DNA from: Nitrosomonas sp.
GTDB lineage: Bacteria; Pseudomonadota; Gammaproteobacteria; Burkholderiales; Nitrosomonadaceae
Assembly: GCA_031316255.1 (NCBI GenBank)
Contig: JALDQW010000001.1
Span: 3,567,485-3,631,484 of the forward strand
Length of the DNA stretch: 64,000 nucleotides
Direction: 5' to 3'
Every line of letters starts with the position of its first letter. Within the stretch, counting starts at the first letter, position 1. Both the position numbers and the translations under genes were made by a program. The notes below the pieces were generated by a model. That model searched no databases, was not told the origin of the DNA, and saw nothing but the letters and a program-made list of their open reading frames with translations. This document shows, in pieces, positions 55,896-64,000 of this stretch.

Positions 55896-57439
55896 ACGAA
55901 AGGCAGCGTAAAGTGGAACTGCGCGCCCTGCCTGAAATCGGGGTCAACCCAAAGCTGTCCGCCGTTTGTCTCAATCAAAGAACGACTGATCGACAAACCC
56001 ATGCCAAATCCCGTCGGCTTGGTGGTAAAAAAAGGCTCGAATATTCTGCTGATCACTTCAGGATCAACACCCGGACCGTTATCACTGATCGTTACCATTG
56101 CGGTGTTCTCGCTCCCCAGTGTTTTCACTGCAATGGAAATTTCCGAATCGGCGATATCCGCCGCACGCATAGCCTCCACCGCATTCCTGATCAGATTCAC
56201 CATAACTCTTTGTATTTGCGTCCTGTTAGCTTTTACAGCGGGAAGATCCGGTTCCAGATCCAGTGTTAAATGATACGCTTCGTAACCATCGCTCCGTACC
56301 TGCAACAAGGTGTCTTCCACAACACGATTCAGATTCACGGCTTCAGTCTCTACTTCACGGCCCTGTAGAAAACTAACCAGCTCATAGAGTTTTTTCCCGG
56401 CAAGCTGGGCCTGATTAAAACACCCGTCAAACGCTTCTTTGGCTTGATCATAGTCAACGGGTGAAACGCTTAACGCCCGATGCGCAACTTCGCTGTATGC
56501 AGAAATTGCGGTCAACGGGGAATTAAGCTCATGTGCAATAGCGGCAGCTGTAAGAATAGCAACTTGCTGATTAAACAGCGCCTCGGTTTCATTCCGCTGC
56601 TGCTGAAGCGACAATTCCAGCGTTTTTCGTTCAGTGATATCGCGCGCGATACCGACAATTCTTTTTGCCAATCCGTTTTCAAATTGCGTCTGACCCAAAG
56701 TGGCAATCCATCGCTCCGAATTATCCGAAGAGCGTAAAATACGAAATTCTGAACGGCATCTACCTTCCTTATCAGGATTGACAGCTTCGTCAAATACTTT
56801 CCGGCATTTAATCCGATCGCCAGGATGAATCGCTGCAAAAAAATGTGCCAGCGTCATGATTTCTTCTGCCTGATTCCACCAGAGTTCGCGCATGCGTTCA
56901 TCGCAGTAAATTCGGCCGTTGACACAGTCGATATCGAAAATGCCCGCACCTGCTGCCTGCTTGATCAACCACAGACGTTCTTCGCTCTCACGCAGTGCAT
57001 ACTCAGCCTGCCGACGCCGGTCCAGCACGATGAAAGTCACCAATACACATACCTGCTCATGGTCATTTTCGTCGACTGTTACTGGACTCAAACTGATATT
57101 GACAGCAATTTCTTCACCGTGACGATTTAAAATGATCAGCTCACAGGAATTACCCATAGGTCTTTTTCGTGGTTCAGCATTAAACCGTTTTCGATGCTGG
57201 CGGTGATGTTTACGGAAACGGTCTGGCATAAGATTTTCCACAAGCTGACCACATATTTCTTCCTGCGCGTACCCAAACAAGCGCAACGCGGCAGGATTGG
57301 CAAGTACGACATGTCCCGATGAATCAACCAGTAACATGGCATCGGCAACTGCATTAAACAATTCCTCAAAACGGATGCTATCGATCAGTTCATTCCTTGA
57401 CTGTTCAGTAAATAAGTTTTCACAGGTTGTACGGGCCAT
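55892..57439 (-). CDS. PAS-containing sensor histidine kinase (FixL-like layout)
   Basis: 515 residues. Two PAS domains (about 22-145 and 150-275; the first includes LVDSSGHVVLANPAALRLFG) precede the dimerisation helix with phospho-His303 in AAAIAHELNSPLTAISAYSE and an ATPase domain (VMVNLIRNAVEAMRA N-box; MVTISDNGPGVDPEVISRIF; FGMGLSISRSLIETNGG). No membrane helix is seen, so it is a cytoplasmic sensor. I do not see a clear haem-binding His typical of FixL, so oxygen sensing is not claimed. Confidence 0.9.
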   Translation of the reverse strand: MARTTCENLFTEQSRNELIDSIRFEELFNAVADAMLLVDSSGHVVLANPAALRLFGYAQEEICGQLVENLMPDRFRKHHRQHRKRFNAEPRKRPMGNSCELIILNRHGEEIAVNISLSPVTVDENDHEQVCVLVTFIVLDRRRQAEYALRESEERLWLIKQAAGAGIFDIDCVNGRIYCDERMRELWWNQAEEIMTLAHFFAAIHPGDRIKCRKVFDEAVNPDKEGRCRSEFRILRSSDNSERWIATLGQTQFENGLAKRIVGIARDITERKTLELSLQQQRNETEALFNQQVAILTAAAIAHELNSPLTAISAYSEVAHRALSVSPVDYDQAKEAFDGCFNQAQLAGKKLYELVSFLQGREVETEAVNLNRVVEDTLLQVRSDGYEAYHLTLDLEPDLPAVKANRTQIQRVMVNLIRNAVEAMRAADIADSEISIAVKTLGSENTAMVTISDNGPGVDPEVISRIFEPFFTTKPTGFGMGLSISRSLIETNGGQLWVDPDFRQGAQFHFTLPFV

Positions 57440-57645
57440 TCAGGTTTCAAAAAAAACGCAATCAAATCATGTCAATAAACGTTACCGGGCAAAGACTTCA
57501 AAGCCAAAGATAACCCTATAAGTATAAACCCGTACGTGTCAATACGTATTCTTTTCTTCAACCCGCAAGTATAGACTTGAATAAAAATTCCAAATTATTC
57601 AAATATGCTTGGACATCGCAAGCGGCAATTCAAAAGGAGCCTTAG

Positions 57646-57852
57646 ATGGATACAATCGAATCTCAATCTAAATCCAGCAACAGCAGGTCAACGGCAAAGC
57701 GCACGAGGACCAAAACAAAATCCACCAAAAGCAAATCTGATATGCAATCTTTAATTGCGGTTGCGGCCTATTACAAAGCCCAGGCCCGCGGATTTACCCC
57801 CGGACATGAACTGGATGACTGGCTGACCGCAGAAAAGGAGATTAAGCAATGA
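57646..57852 (+). CDS. DUF2934-family small protein
   Basis: 68 residues. After a Lys/Arg/Ser/Thr-rich N-terminus (SNSRSTAKRTRTKTKSTKSK) comes the DUF2934 core: IAVAAYYKAQARGFTPGHEL and DDWLTAEKEI. Function is unknown; the basic tail might bind nucleic acid. An AAGGAG site precedes the start. It overlaps the next gene by ATGA. Confidence 0.8.
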   Translation: MDTIESQSKSSNSRSTAKRTRTKTKSTKSKSDMQSLIAVAAYYKAQARGFTPGHELDDWLTAEKEIKQ

Positions 57853-58229
57853 ATATGCAATTTAGAAAAGCATTGAAAACACCACATGACCGTCTAAAAC
57901 GCAGTAACGAACAAGGCAATCCAGCTATTTTCATGCTTTCAGACAATGGCATGATACTGGAATCAAACAGTAGAGGACAAATGCTGCTCGGATATACAAC
58001 GAACAAAATGCATATTTCAAAATTAATTCCTTTTCTATCGAATATCGAACTTGTGGAAAAAGAACACGAACGCGTTAACCCTTATTTACGCTTTCTTTCC
58101 CGAATTGGCCACCATTTCGAAGTAACCAGCATAACCGGCAGGAATTTCTCCGGCGAACTTTGTTTCAGTGACATCAACCATCGCGATCAGCATCTTATCA
58201 TTCTTATGATCTACCCTATCTATCATTAA
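57849..58229 (+). CDS. Short PAS-like protein
   Basis: 126 residues. The stretch PAIFMLSDNGMILESNSRGQ MLLGYTTN and later FEVTSITGRNFSGELCFSD look like a single PAS domain with no output module. It is coupled by overlap to the DUF2934 gene. It could work as a stand-alone sensor or partner of a kinase. Confidence in the PAS call is moderate. Confidence 0.5.
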   Translation: MNMQFRKALKTPHDRLKRSNEQGNPAIFMLSDNGMILESNSRGQMLLGYTTNKMHISKLIPFLSNIELVEKEHERVNPYLRFLSRIGHHFEVTSITGRNFSGELCFSDINHRDQHLIILMIYPIYH

Positions 58230-58431
58230 TCGTTGATGTAATCTCGATTTCAAGCCATTGAATTGTTAAATAAATGAGAAATCAAGAGTAGAAACAAATA
58301 TCGAGTGACACAGGCAATTTACAATTTTATTTCTAAGCTGACGTGAGTGCTTGTCAGTCAACAGCCGGGATTACAGACTGAAAATCATTTTTTTAAGACG
58401 TTAATTACAATAAAAAACAAGGAAACTACAC

Positions 58432-59010
58432 ATGATACCGAGACAGAAAAAAAGTTTGATACTTTGCCTTTCAATTGCCGCTGCACTTGGTTTTAGCAGC
58501 GTTACCAGCGCCGCACCGCAATGGTGTATCGATAGCGGGGGACCTCCGTGCAAAGGTGGACCAGGCGGCGGTGAAGAGGAAGCAGGGAACAATCTTTCTT
58601 TGCCGGCAGTGTTGACAGAATCCTCAACATTTATTGATGCGTACTGGAATCCACCAGCAGACCCTACACTTGGCGTACATTATTCTTATGGTTGCAACGT
58701 ACCTCAGTCGGTGGGTCAGTTCAACTACCCGAATACTTCTTGTGTGGATGATGTGGAGAAACCGAGCGTCTATCTGGATGCAGCTGCGTGTACGGCACCC
58801 GGCGCATCTTGTCAAGGTGAAGCTGTCTCACGCATATTCTGGCAGAAAGTCACGGCAAATGATTGGTCAGCTGATCAAGATGGCATCAACGCCCCTGAAG
58901 AGGTCGCTTATGTTGACTGGGGTGATGCGCTTGAAGCAGTATTATCAATGAACGTGCGAATGGTGCTTGATTATTGGAAAATAACCAAAAATTCGGCAAA
59001 AATGCGTTAG
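58432..59010 (+). CDS. Secreted protein of unknown function, possibly truncated
   Basis: 192 residues. A signal peptide (LILCLSIAAALGFSSVTSAA, then PQWCIDS) is followed by a Gly-rich turn (GGPPCKGGPGGGEEEAGN) and a domain with several Cys (YGCNVP, TSCVDD, AACTAPGASCQGEA). The C-terminal part ends VDWGDALEAV, then a different-looking NVRMVLDYWKITKNSAKMR. That last segment could be out of frame with the original gene, so the protein may once have been longer. I do not recognise a named family. Confidence 0.5.
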   Translation: MIPRQKKSLILCLSIAAALGFSSVTSAAPQWCIDSGGPPCKGGPGGGEEEAGNNLSLPAVLTESSTFIDAYWNPPADPTLGVHYSYGCNVPQSVGQFNYPNTSCVDDVEKPSVYLDAAACTAPGASCQGEAVSRIFWQKVTANDWSADQDGINAPEEVAYVDWGDALEAVLSMNVRMVLDYWKITKNSAKMR

Positions 59011-59026
59011 AACAAATTTGCCGTGA

Positions 59027-59569
59027 ATGGAAAAAACCAAAGATGGACAATTGCGGCTGCGCACGCGTGCGGGTCTACAAATTCAGTTACGCAATGCATT
59101 TCATGACGAGCCTGCGGCTATTGGCGCACTGTTACGTGAGCGCTGGATAAACATGGAATGGTTCAGAAACCGTTTTGAAATAGAATCGCCGTCGGGTGAA
59201 CGCATGTGTCTGGAGCCGGCAATGGAAATAATTCCGGGGCAGCCATCGGCCGACGCCTCCCCTTTACTGACGAGAACGGTCAGTTATTCGTCCGGTATCA
59301 GGACGGTTTCCAGCAACAGTTGCAAGCCTTGCGCACACGACATGATTCAGTTGCGCGATCAGGTTCGCACCCTGCTGCAAACGCAATTGCAGTTACACAC
59401 GGATGGCACAATTTCAGTCCAGAGCGCAGGTGAATTACTCCGTTACCGTTTGGAAGCAACACTGCGCTTGAGCAACAGACTTGATCAACCCGGTTTTTTT
59501 ATCGAGCAGAACCGGTTGTATTTCCGCTATCGGGACGGGTGGGAACAAGAGTTAGTTCCATTATCTTAA
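59027..59569 (+). CDS. Beta-hairpin repeat protein with two likely compensating frameshifts
   Basis: The frame gives 180 residues. A motif of about 20 residues recurs: DGQLRLRTRAGLQIQLRNAF (residue 6), NRFEIESPSGERMCLEPAM (48), DGTISVQSAGELLRYRLEAT (125) and NRLYFRYRDGWEQELVPLS (162). A fifth copy, ENGQLFVRYQDGFQQQLQAL, is encoded at about 59272-59331 in a different frame (the frame starting at 59206). The intervening segment of the annotated frame (SPLLTRTVSYSSGIRTVSSN) does not fit the repeats. The simplest reading is a base lost near 59260 and one gained near 59340, either real or errors. Function unknown. An in-frame TGA directly precedes the start. Confidence 0.5.
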   Translation: MEKTKDGQLRLRTRAGLQIQLRNAFHDEPAAIGALLRERWINMEWFRNRFEIESPSGERMCLEPAMEIIPGQPSADASPLLTRTVSYSSGIRTVSSNSCKPCAHDMIQLRDQVRTLLQTQLQLHTDGTISVQSAGELLRYRLEATLRLSNRLDQPGFFIEQNRLYFRYRDGWEQELVPLS

Positions 59570-59596
59570 TGGTGCGATGCAATTCAAACCGGGTCA

Positions 59597-60367
59597 TCAA
59601 GCAAAAAAAAGCGCAAGCGCTTCTCTGAATTTGTATCGAAATTCAGCGATGACTTGTAGATTGTTCCGGATGGCTTGCCTGTCAAGCCATCCAGTTTCAA
59701 GATACAGCCCACGGTTTAGCTCAATCTGAATACACGGCAGCGGATTATTGCCGTAACACCGGGTTATATACCCCCCGGCAAACGGTTGATCTATCGTAAC
59801 CTGCTCTTTTTTGAGATTAAAGGCGCGGCATATTGCGCGGGCCATGTGCTTTATCATGGCAGAACTACAACTTTGCCCATGACGGCTGCCCAGACAAATT
59901 GCCGGTCGTTCAACACCCGGATCAGGACCAACCACTGGACCGATTGCCTCCATGGAATGACAATCGAGCACTAATTCCAGAGTGTTATTCTGCGCGAGAA
60001 TCGACTGTATTTGTCGATGGTATGGATGATAATAATTTTCCAGTAGCATGCTAACGAGCCGCTGATCATGCCATATCTCCTTACGGTAGATTTGTACGCC
60101 GTGACAGCTTTGGCTCTTGACAATGCCATCCCGATTGGCCGGCGGCAAGTCCGTCAAAGCACGATTCAGGTCAACAAAAACGCGCGCAATCGATGTTTCG
60201 ACAACAAAAGCGACGTCATCCTGAATACCGTAGATTTCACGTGTGTACGCATCGCTGTCAGCCAGCATATCGTGTTCTGAAATGACGACAAAGCCGTCGA
60301 GTTCCGGCGGGATTTGATCGCCGCCATGCGGAATAGAAAGTAAAACGGGAAATGGCGTCATACCCAT
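59597..60367 (-). CDS. N-formylglutamate amidohydrolase family protein
   Basis: 256 residues. LLSIPHGGDQIPPELDGFVV, ETSIARVFVDLNRALTDLPP, LVLDCHSMEAIGPVVGPDPG and YGNNPLPCIQIELNRGLYLE carry the His and Glu ligands of the zinc site seen in this family. It hydrolyses an amide on glutamate-like compounds; classical substrate is N-formylglutamate from histidine degradation, but no hut genes are present. It is the last of three genes in an operon with a gamma-glutamyltransferase and an ATP-grasp protein. Confidence 0.85.
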   Translation of the reverse strand: MGMTPFPVLLSIPHGGDQIPPELDGFVVISEHDMLADSDAYTREIYGIQDDVAFVVETSIARVFVDLNRALTDLPPANRDGIVKSQSCHGVQIYRKEIWHDQRLVSMLLENYYHPYHRQIQSILAQNNTLELVLDCHSMEAIGPVVGPDPGVERPAICLGSRHGQSCSSAMIKHMARAICRAFNLKKEQVTIDQPFAGGYITRCYGNNPLPCIQIELNRGLYLETGWLDRQAIRNNLQVIAEFRYKFREALALFFA

Positions 60368-60379
60368 CGTCTTTTATAT

Positions 60380-62011
60380 TTATATCCCGCCAGCAAGACC
60401 GTCCCTCCTGATTTCGGCCACGCCTTGAAACTGTTCATTGGTCTGACATTTGAGCACGGCATGCACGGCGCCAAGGTAAAAGGAATACGGCTCGCGCAAA
60501 TCCATTTTGTACCCCACAGATTGCAGATAGTCGATTACTTCTGCCGGGAAACGTTCAGCTTCGATGCTTAATGTGCCGCCAACGGAACAGTGAAATCTCG
60601 GATGTGCCATCGCTTTGCTGATCGGCATGTTGCCATCGATAATATGACACAAGAACTGGCTCATCGTGGAAAAAATCCGTGCGCTGCCCGGACTACCCGC
60701 CACTAGCCATAATTTGTCTCTGTAAAAACAGATAATCGGCGCTACAGAACTCCACGGTATCGCATTCGGACGCAAATAATAAGGGTGAGAAGGATCTTTA
60801 AATTCAAGCGAGCTCATGTAGTTGTTATATAAAAACCCCAGCCCTGAAGCTGCCACTTTGGAACCGTAGACAAGTTCAATCGACTGGGTAATGCCAACAG
60901 CGTTACCTTGATTATCCATCACTGAAAGATGCGTGGTGTCGTTTTGTATCGGAAAGATATCGCTCAACGGCAACGTGGTATCTATGACATCGCAGATCGA
61001 CGCAGACAGTTTTTTGGCGTAGCTGCTGCTCAGCAGTTTCTTGTCATCCGGCAATTGCGGATAAACATTGGGATCAAACGGACGCTCTTTATGATTGAGC
61101 AGTGCTTTCCTGAATGCTTCTGCGATAAAATGAAACGATTTTGGGTCGCGCTCCCGCAACAGCTCCGGCGGAAGATACTTCAGCACCTGCAATGTTAACA
61201 GCAACGTTCTGCCCGCCGAGGGCGGCGGACAGGTATACACTTTGACACCGCGATAATTTCTGCGCAACGGTTTTCTTTCCACGGGCCACGGGATATGCGC
61301 AAGATCCTCCGCTCTTAAAAACCCGTCATTTTGCCGCATATCGTCATCAATCTGTTTGGCGACAGCACCTGTATAAAACGCCTTGATGCCATGCCAGGCA
61401 ATTTTTTCCAGCAATCTGGCTAGATCGGGTTGCTTAAAAAAATCACCGACATCATAAGGCTGTTTACCATCCTTGAGAAAATATTGTGCGCCAGAACATC
61501 CTGGGGTCTTTAAAAAATAGTCCAATTCACGTTGTTGCAAATCATGCTGCAACTGCGTAATCGCATAACCTTCTGACGCAATTAGAATGGCCGGTTTCAG
61601 TATTTCCTGCCAATCCAATGAACCATAACGAAAATGCAGATAACCGAGTACTGCCGGCGTACTCGGTACAGTTGTTGCGCGATACCCTTTTACCAGCTCT
61701 CTACTGTCGGAAATCTGGTCCAGATGTGCCAGCGAAGGCACACGGCTTGAGCCATCAATGGCAATCGTTTTGCCCTGAAAATGCAATATCGCATGCGATT
61801 GCCCACCCATTCCGCTGGCCTGAGGCTCACAGACGCTCAATGCAAAGGACGCTGCACAGGCGGCGTCAATCGCATTGCCGCCCTTGCGCAACATCTCCAC
61901 ACCCGCTTCAGTCGCCGCAGGAAAAGCGGTCGAAACCATTCCATTTTTCGCAACGGCACATTTGCCGTCTTCGGATGGGACAAACCGCCCTTCAATCTTA
62001 TCCAGTTTCAT
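60380..62011 (-). CDS. Gamma-glutamyltransferase family protein
   Basis: 543 residues, without a signal peptide, so cytoplasmic, unlike typical periplasmic GGT. The N-terminal part reads GMVSTAFPAATEAGVEMLRK, GGNAIDAACAASFALSVCEP. The self-cleavage site is DTTHLSVMDNQGNAVGITQS with the nucleophile Thr. PGSARIFSTMSQFL and HPRFHCSVGG close the signature. Family members cut and transfer gamma-glutamyl groups. Its ATG overlaps the stop of the ATP-grasp gene (TGATG). Confidence 0.9.
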   Translation of the reverse strand: MKLDKIEGRFVPSEDGKCAVAKNGMVSTAFPAATEAGVEMLRKGGNAIDAACAASFALSVCEPQASGMGGQSHAILHFQGKTIAIDGSSRVPSLAHLDQISDSRELVKGYRATTVPSTPAVLGYLHFRYGSLDWQEILKPAILIASEGYAITQLQHDLQQRELDYFLKTPGCSGAQYFLKDGKQPYDVGDFFKQPDLARLLEKIAWHGIKAFYTGAVAKQIDDDMRQNDGFLRAEDLAHIPWPVERKPLRRNYRGVKVYTCPPPSAGRTLLLTLQVLKYLPPELLRERDPKSFHFIAEAFRKALLNHKERPFDPNVYPQLPDDKKLLSSSYAKKLSASICDVIDTTLPLSDIFPIQNDTTHLSVMDNQGNAVGITQSIELVYGSKVAASGLGFLYNNYMSSLEFKDPSHPYYLRPNAIPWSSVAPIICFYRDKLWLVAGSPGSARIFSTMSQFLCHIIDGNMPISKAMAHPRFHCSVGGTLSIEAERFPAEVIDYLQSVGYKMDLREPYSFYLGAVHAVLKCQTNEQFQGVAEIRRDGLAGGI

Positions 62012-64000
62012 CAGGCGAATTTTTTTCCGATTTTGTAAATCAGATAGGCCAATAGCACACTGCGGTCGATCATACTGTCGCGCACGATATATTTATCTTT
62101 CGATCCATAGCCACCAGTCCTTGGTCCCAACCCGTCCACCGCGGCCGTTCCTGGCGCCACATTGGCTAACACAGAAGAAATACCAACGGCTTCTATAGCA
62201 ATGTGCACCTCAACGGCTTTCGCGATTTTCTCTATCTGCTCATAAAACTGCAACGAATTTTCATTGTGCAAAAACGGTTTTCTCTGCGCCCCTTTGGTGA
62301 TATTTACTCGAACAGCCGTTTGCGCACGGGATTCAAAAATGCGTGTGACCTGATCATCCAGTTTTTTGCCTTGTTCAGGGTTCTTGTAGCGTAAAACAAA
62401 CGACAGTCCAGCATGATACGCAGGCTGATCCTCGTTGCTGCGCGTCTCCAATCCTGTCAAGGTGACATAAACACCGTTTTCTTCCGAGTTTAATTTTTTC
62501 AGTTGACCGATCTTTTGCGCACAATACAAAACAGGATCGTTTTCATCCGAAAAATACTGAATATGCGCTTTACTTTGTATACGGTTGATCTCAATATTAA
62601 AACTGGTCGAGCCAAAGCTTGCGATCATAATTTCACCACCGAGCCCGGCCCCATTCAACCCCAGCACATAGTCGGATTTCGAAGAGAGTTCATGCATAAT
62701 CTTGCGCGATGCCCCGCCGCCCTTTGAGTCGTCCGTTATAAATAACAAGCCCACTTTAACGCGCTTGAGTGCGCGCGTAAAACGCAATGCTTTTAGCGCG
62801 CCTAACAGGATCGCGATCCCACCTTTTTCCCTTGCAACACCCGTGCCGTAGATCCGCCCCCGTTCTTCGGAAAACGAAATATAATCTTCGTAATCTACCG
62901 GATTATCGAGGTTACCGACGATCAGCACGTCATTGGTATCCTCGCCATGATTCGAAAAATAAAGCACATTACCGACTTCGGACATCGGAAACACCTGCCG
63001 GTCAAAACCCAAACCGGACAATTGACCTGAAATCCATCTTCCCAGTAAATTGACGCCATCGATATTCTCGATAAATGAATTGATATCCACCATTTTCGAC
63101 AAATAGTCTTCCATGGTATCGATATTGCTGCGCAAAAAACTTCTGAGTCTGACACGCAAGGGATCTTTTCTGGCTTTTGATACATCTTCCTGCCGGTTTA
63201 AAGCGGAATCCTTAAATTCCTTACCGAAATAACGTTCCACGGCGACATCAAGCATGCGGTTAATGAGGGATTCATAGGTGTAACCTACAGTTTTTGCGGC
63301 ATGTACATAAGTACCGGTCATACCCAGACTGGCCATTGAATTTAATTCAAGTATGTACAGATTCCCTTCCCGGTCCATGCGAAAATCAACGCGGCAAAAA
63401 TCGAAAATACCCAATACCTTGAACGTTTCTTTGGTTAATCTGCGTAACTCATTGGCAAGCTTGTCGTCGATTTTCGCAGGGCAAATTTTATTTTTGGGTT
63501 TTTTTAGTTTGTCTTCCAGGCTTTGAATGCCAAACGGATCGCCTTCAAGATCGATTTCCACAATCGGAAAGATTTCTGGATCCTGGTTACCCAGTAAACC
63601 GACAGCAAACTCCCTGCCCGGAATAAATTGTTCGACCAGAACAGGTTGCTTGAACTGATCGACCAGCCCGGCAATCGCAGTTCGTAATGAATTCATATCA
63701 TGAATCACCTGAATGCCAAGCGAAACCGCTTCCATTTTGGGTTTGGTGATAACGGGAAAAGGCAACTCTTCTTCAATCTGGTCTGCATTATGAAAAACCC
63801 AGTAAGGCGCTGTCGGCAAACCGGCTGCCTGAATCATCACCTTGGTGGTTACCTTGTCCAGTGCAATACCGTGACCAGCAGGGCTTGAACCGACATAAGG
63901 AATACCGAGCATTTCCAGCAGCGAAGGAATATGGGTATAACGGCTGACACCCTGGATGCCGTAGGCCATGTTAAACACCATTCCGGGCTGATCGCCCTGC
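62011..64000 (-). CDS. ATP-grasp ligase fused to a degenerate M20-like domain, N-terminus beyond the window
   Basis: At least 662 residues are visible; the frame stays open past the edge. Residues 1-250 (counting from the Met at 63981) are the D-Ala-D-Ala-ligase-like ATP-grasp: VFNMAYGIQGVSRYTHIPSL, LDKVTTKVMIQAAGLPTAPY, VEQFIPGREFAVGLLG and VDFRMDREGNLYILELNSMA. Residues 285-656 follow the M20 peptidase order but lack its metal ligands: GNLDNPV (356) for GHxDTV, GTGVAREKGG (379) for GxGxxDxKGG, ITDDSKGG (415) for the DEE motif, and no clear last His near GGYGSKDKYIVRDS (623). It may join an amino acid or dipeptide and use the second domain only for binding. Confidence 0.75.
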   Translation of the reverse strand, partial: QGDQPGMVFNMAYGIQGVSRYTHIPSLLEMLGIPYVGSSPAGHGIALDKVTTKVMIQAAGLPTAPYWVFHNADQIEEELPFPVITKPKMEAVSLGIQVIHDMNSLRTAIAGLVDQFKQPVLVEQFIPGREFAVGLLGNQDPEIFPIVEIDLEGDPFGIQSLEDKLKKPKNKICPAKIDDKLANELRRLTKETFKVLGIFDFCRVDFRMDREGNLYILELNSMASLGMTGTYVHAAKTVGYTYESLINRMLDVAVERYFGKEFKDSALNRQEDVSKARKDPLRVRLRSFLRSNIDTMEDYLSKMVDINSFIENIDGVNLLGRWISGQLSGLGFDRQVFPMSEVGNVLYFSNHGEDTNDVLIVGNLDNPVDYEDYISFSEERGRIYGTGVAREKGGIAILLGALKALRFTRALKRVKVGLLFITDDSKGGGASRKIMHELSSKSDYVLGLNGAGLGGEIMIASFGSTSFNIEINRIQSKAHIQYFSDENDPVLYCAQKIGQLKKLNSEENGVYVTLTGLETRSNEDQPAYHAGLSFVLRYKNPEQGKKLDDQVTRIFESRAQTAVRVNITKGAQRKPFLHNENSLQFYEQIEKIAKAVEVHIAIEAVGISSVLANVAPGTAAVDGLGPRTGGYGSKDKYIVRDSMIDRSVLLAYLIYKIGKKFA

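Noticed and set aside
59206..59433. Separate 75-residue gene
   Set aside because: Its core is the missing third repeat of the gene at 59027-59569, so it is a frameshifted part of that gene and not a gene of its own.

Overview
The window comes from a chemolithoautotrophic, ammonia-oxidising betaproteobacterium of the Nitrosomonas lineage. The main evidence is a complete ammonia monooxygenase locus in the order amoC-amoA-amoB-amoE-amoD (minus strand, 18748-23285). A form I RuBisCO operon lies about 8 kb away (cbbR, cbbL, cbbS, cbbQ, cbbO; 3899-10253). No rRNA, tRNA, CRISPR array or intact insertion sequence was seen. Species cannot be assigned from the sequence alone.

Layout. 1-3600: the N-terminal end of a probable diguanylate cyclase, a SpoIIAA-like STAS protein, a CopD-like/SirB2-like membrane pair, a GNAT acetyltransferase and an acidic repeat protein that looks secreted. 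3.9-10.3 kb: CbbR with a palindromic candidate operator, cbbLS, a terminator, then the RuBisCO activase pair cbbQO and a second terminator. 10.5-13.1 kb: alpha-glucan phosphorylase. 13.1-16.7 kb: a vitamin B12 uptake operon (btuB, a BtuM-like membrane protein, cobO) under a cobalamin riboswitch. 16.8-18.5 kb: HslR and an alpha/beta-hydrolase-OsmC fusion. 18.6-23.7 kb: the amo locus with three hairpins that divide it. 23.7-30.1 kb: an AddAB-like helicase-nuclease pair. 30.1-31.4 kb: ferredoxin, a cupin and a small membrane protein. 31.4-32.4 kb: degraded accessory DNA with RAYT and RHS remnants and a 32-bp repeat pair, followed by a CAP/RTX secreted protein and a tandem receiver protein.

35-45.5 kb is mostly housekeeping: purE-purK-purC, an exbD without its usual exbB partner, sodB, hisG-hisD, an rRNA/tRNA methyltransferase, a small periplasmic protein, uvrB and an aspartate aminotransferase. 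45.5-51.8 kb holds flhDC, a fully degenerate receiver-GGDEF-EAL protein transcribed toward it, pyrC, an active-looking diguanylate cyclase and a dienelactone hydrolase. 52-57.5 kb holds a secreted His/Asp-tailed protein and a four-gene run: PAS histidine kinase, FixJ-type regulator, SLATT two-TM protein, multi-TM protein with a soluble C-terminal domain. 57.6-59.6 kb has small accessory genes, one of which appears to carry two compensating frameshifts. 59.6-64 kb is a tightly packed operon of an ATP-grasp ligase fused to an M20-like domain whose metal ligands are missing, a gamma-glutamyltransferase and an N-formylglutamate amidohydrolase; it runs off the right edge.

The genes fit one physiology: ammonia oxidation supplies energy and reductant, the Calvin cycle fixes CO2, and glycogen turnover buffers carbon. 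The two best candidates for undescribed systems are the ATP-grasp/pseudo-M20 operon and the two-component-controlled SLATT/multi-TM module. All protein identifications come from reading motifs, not from database searches.
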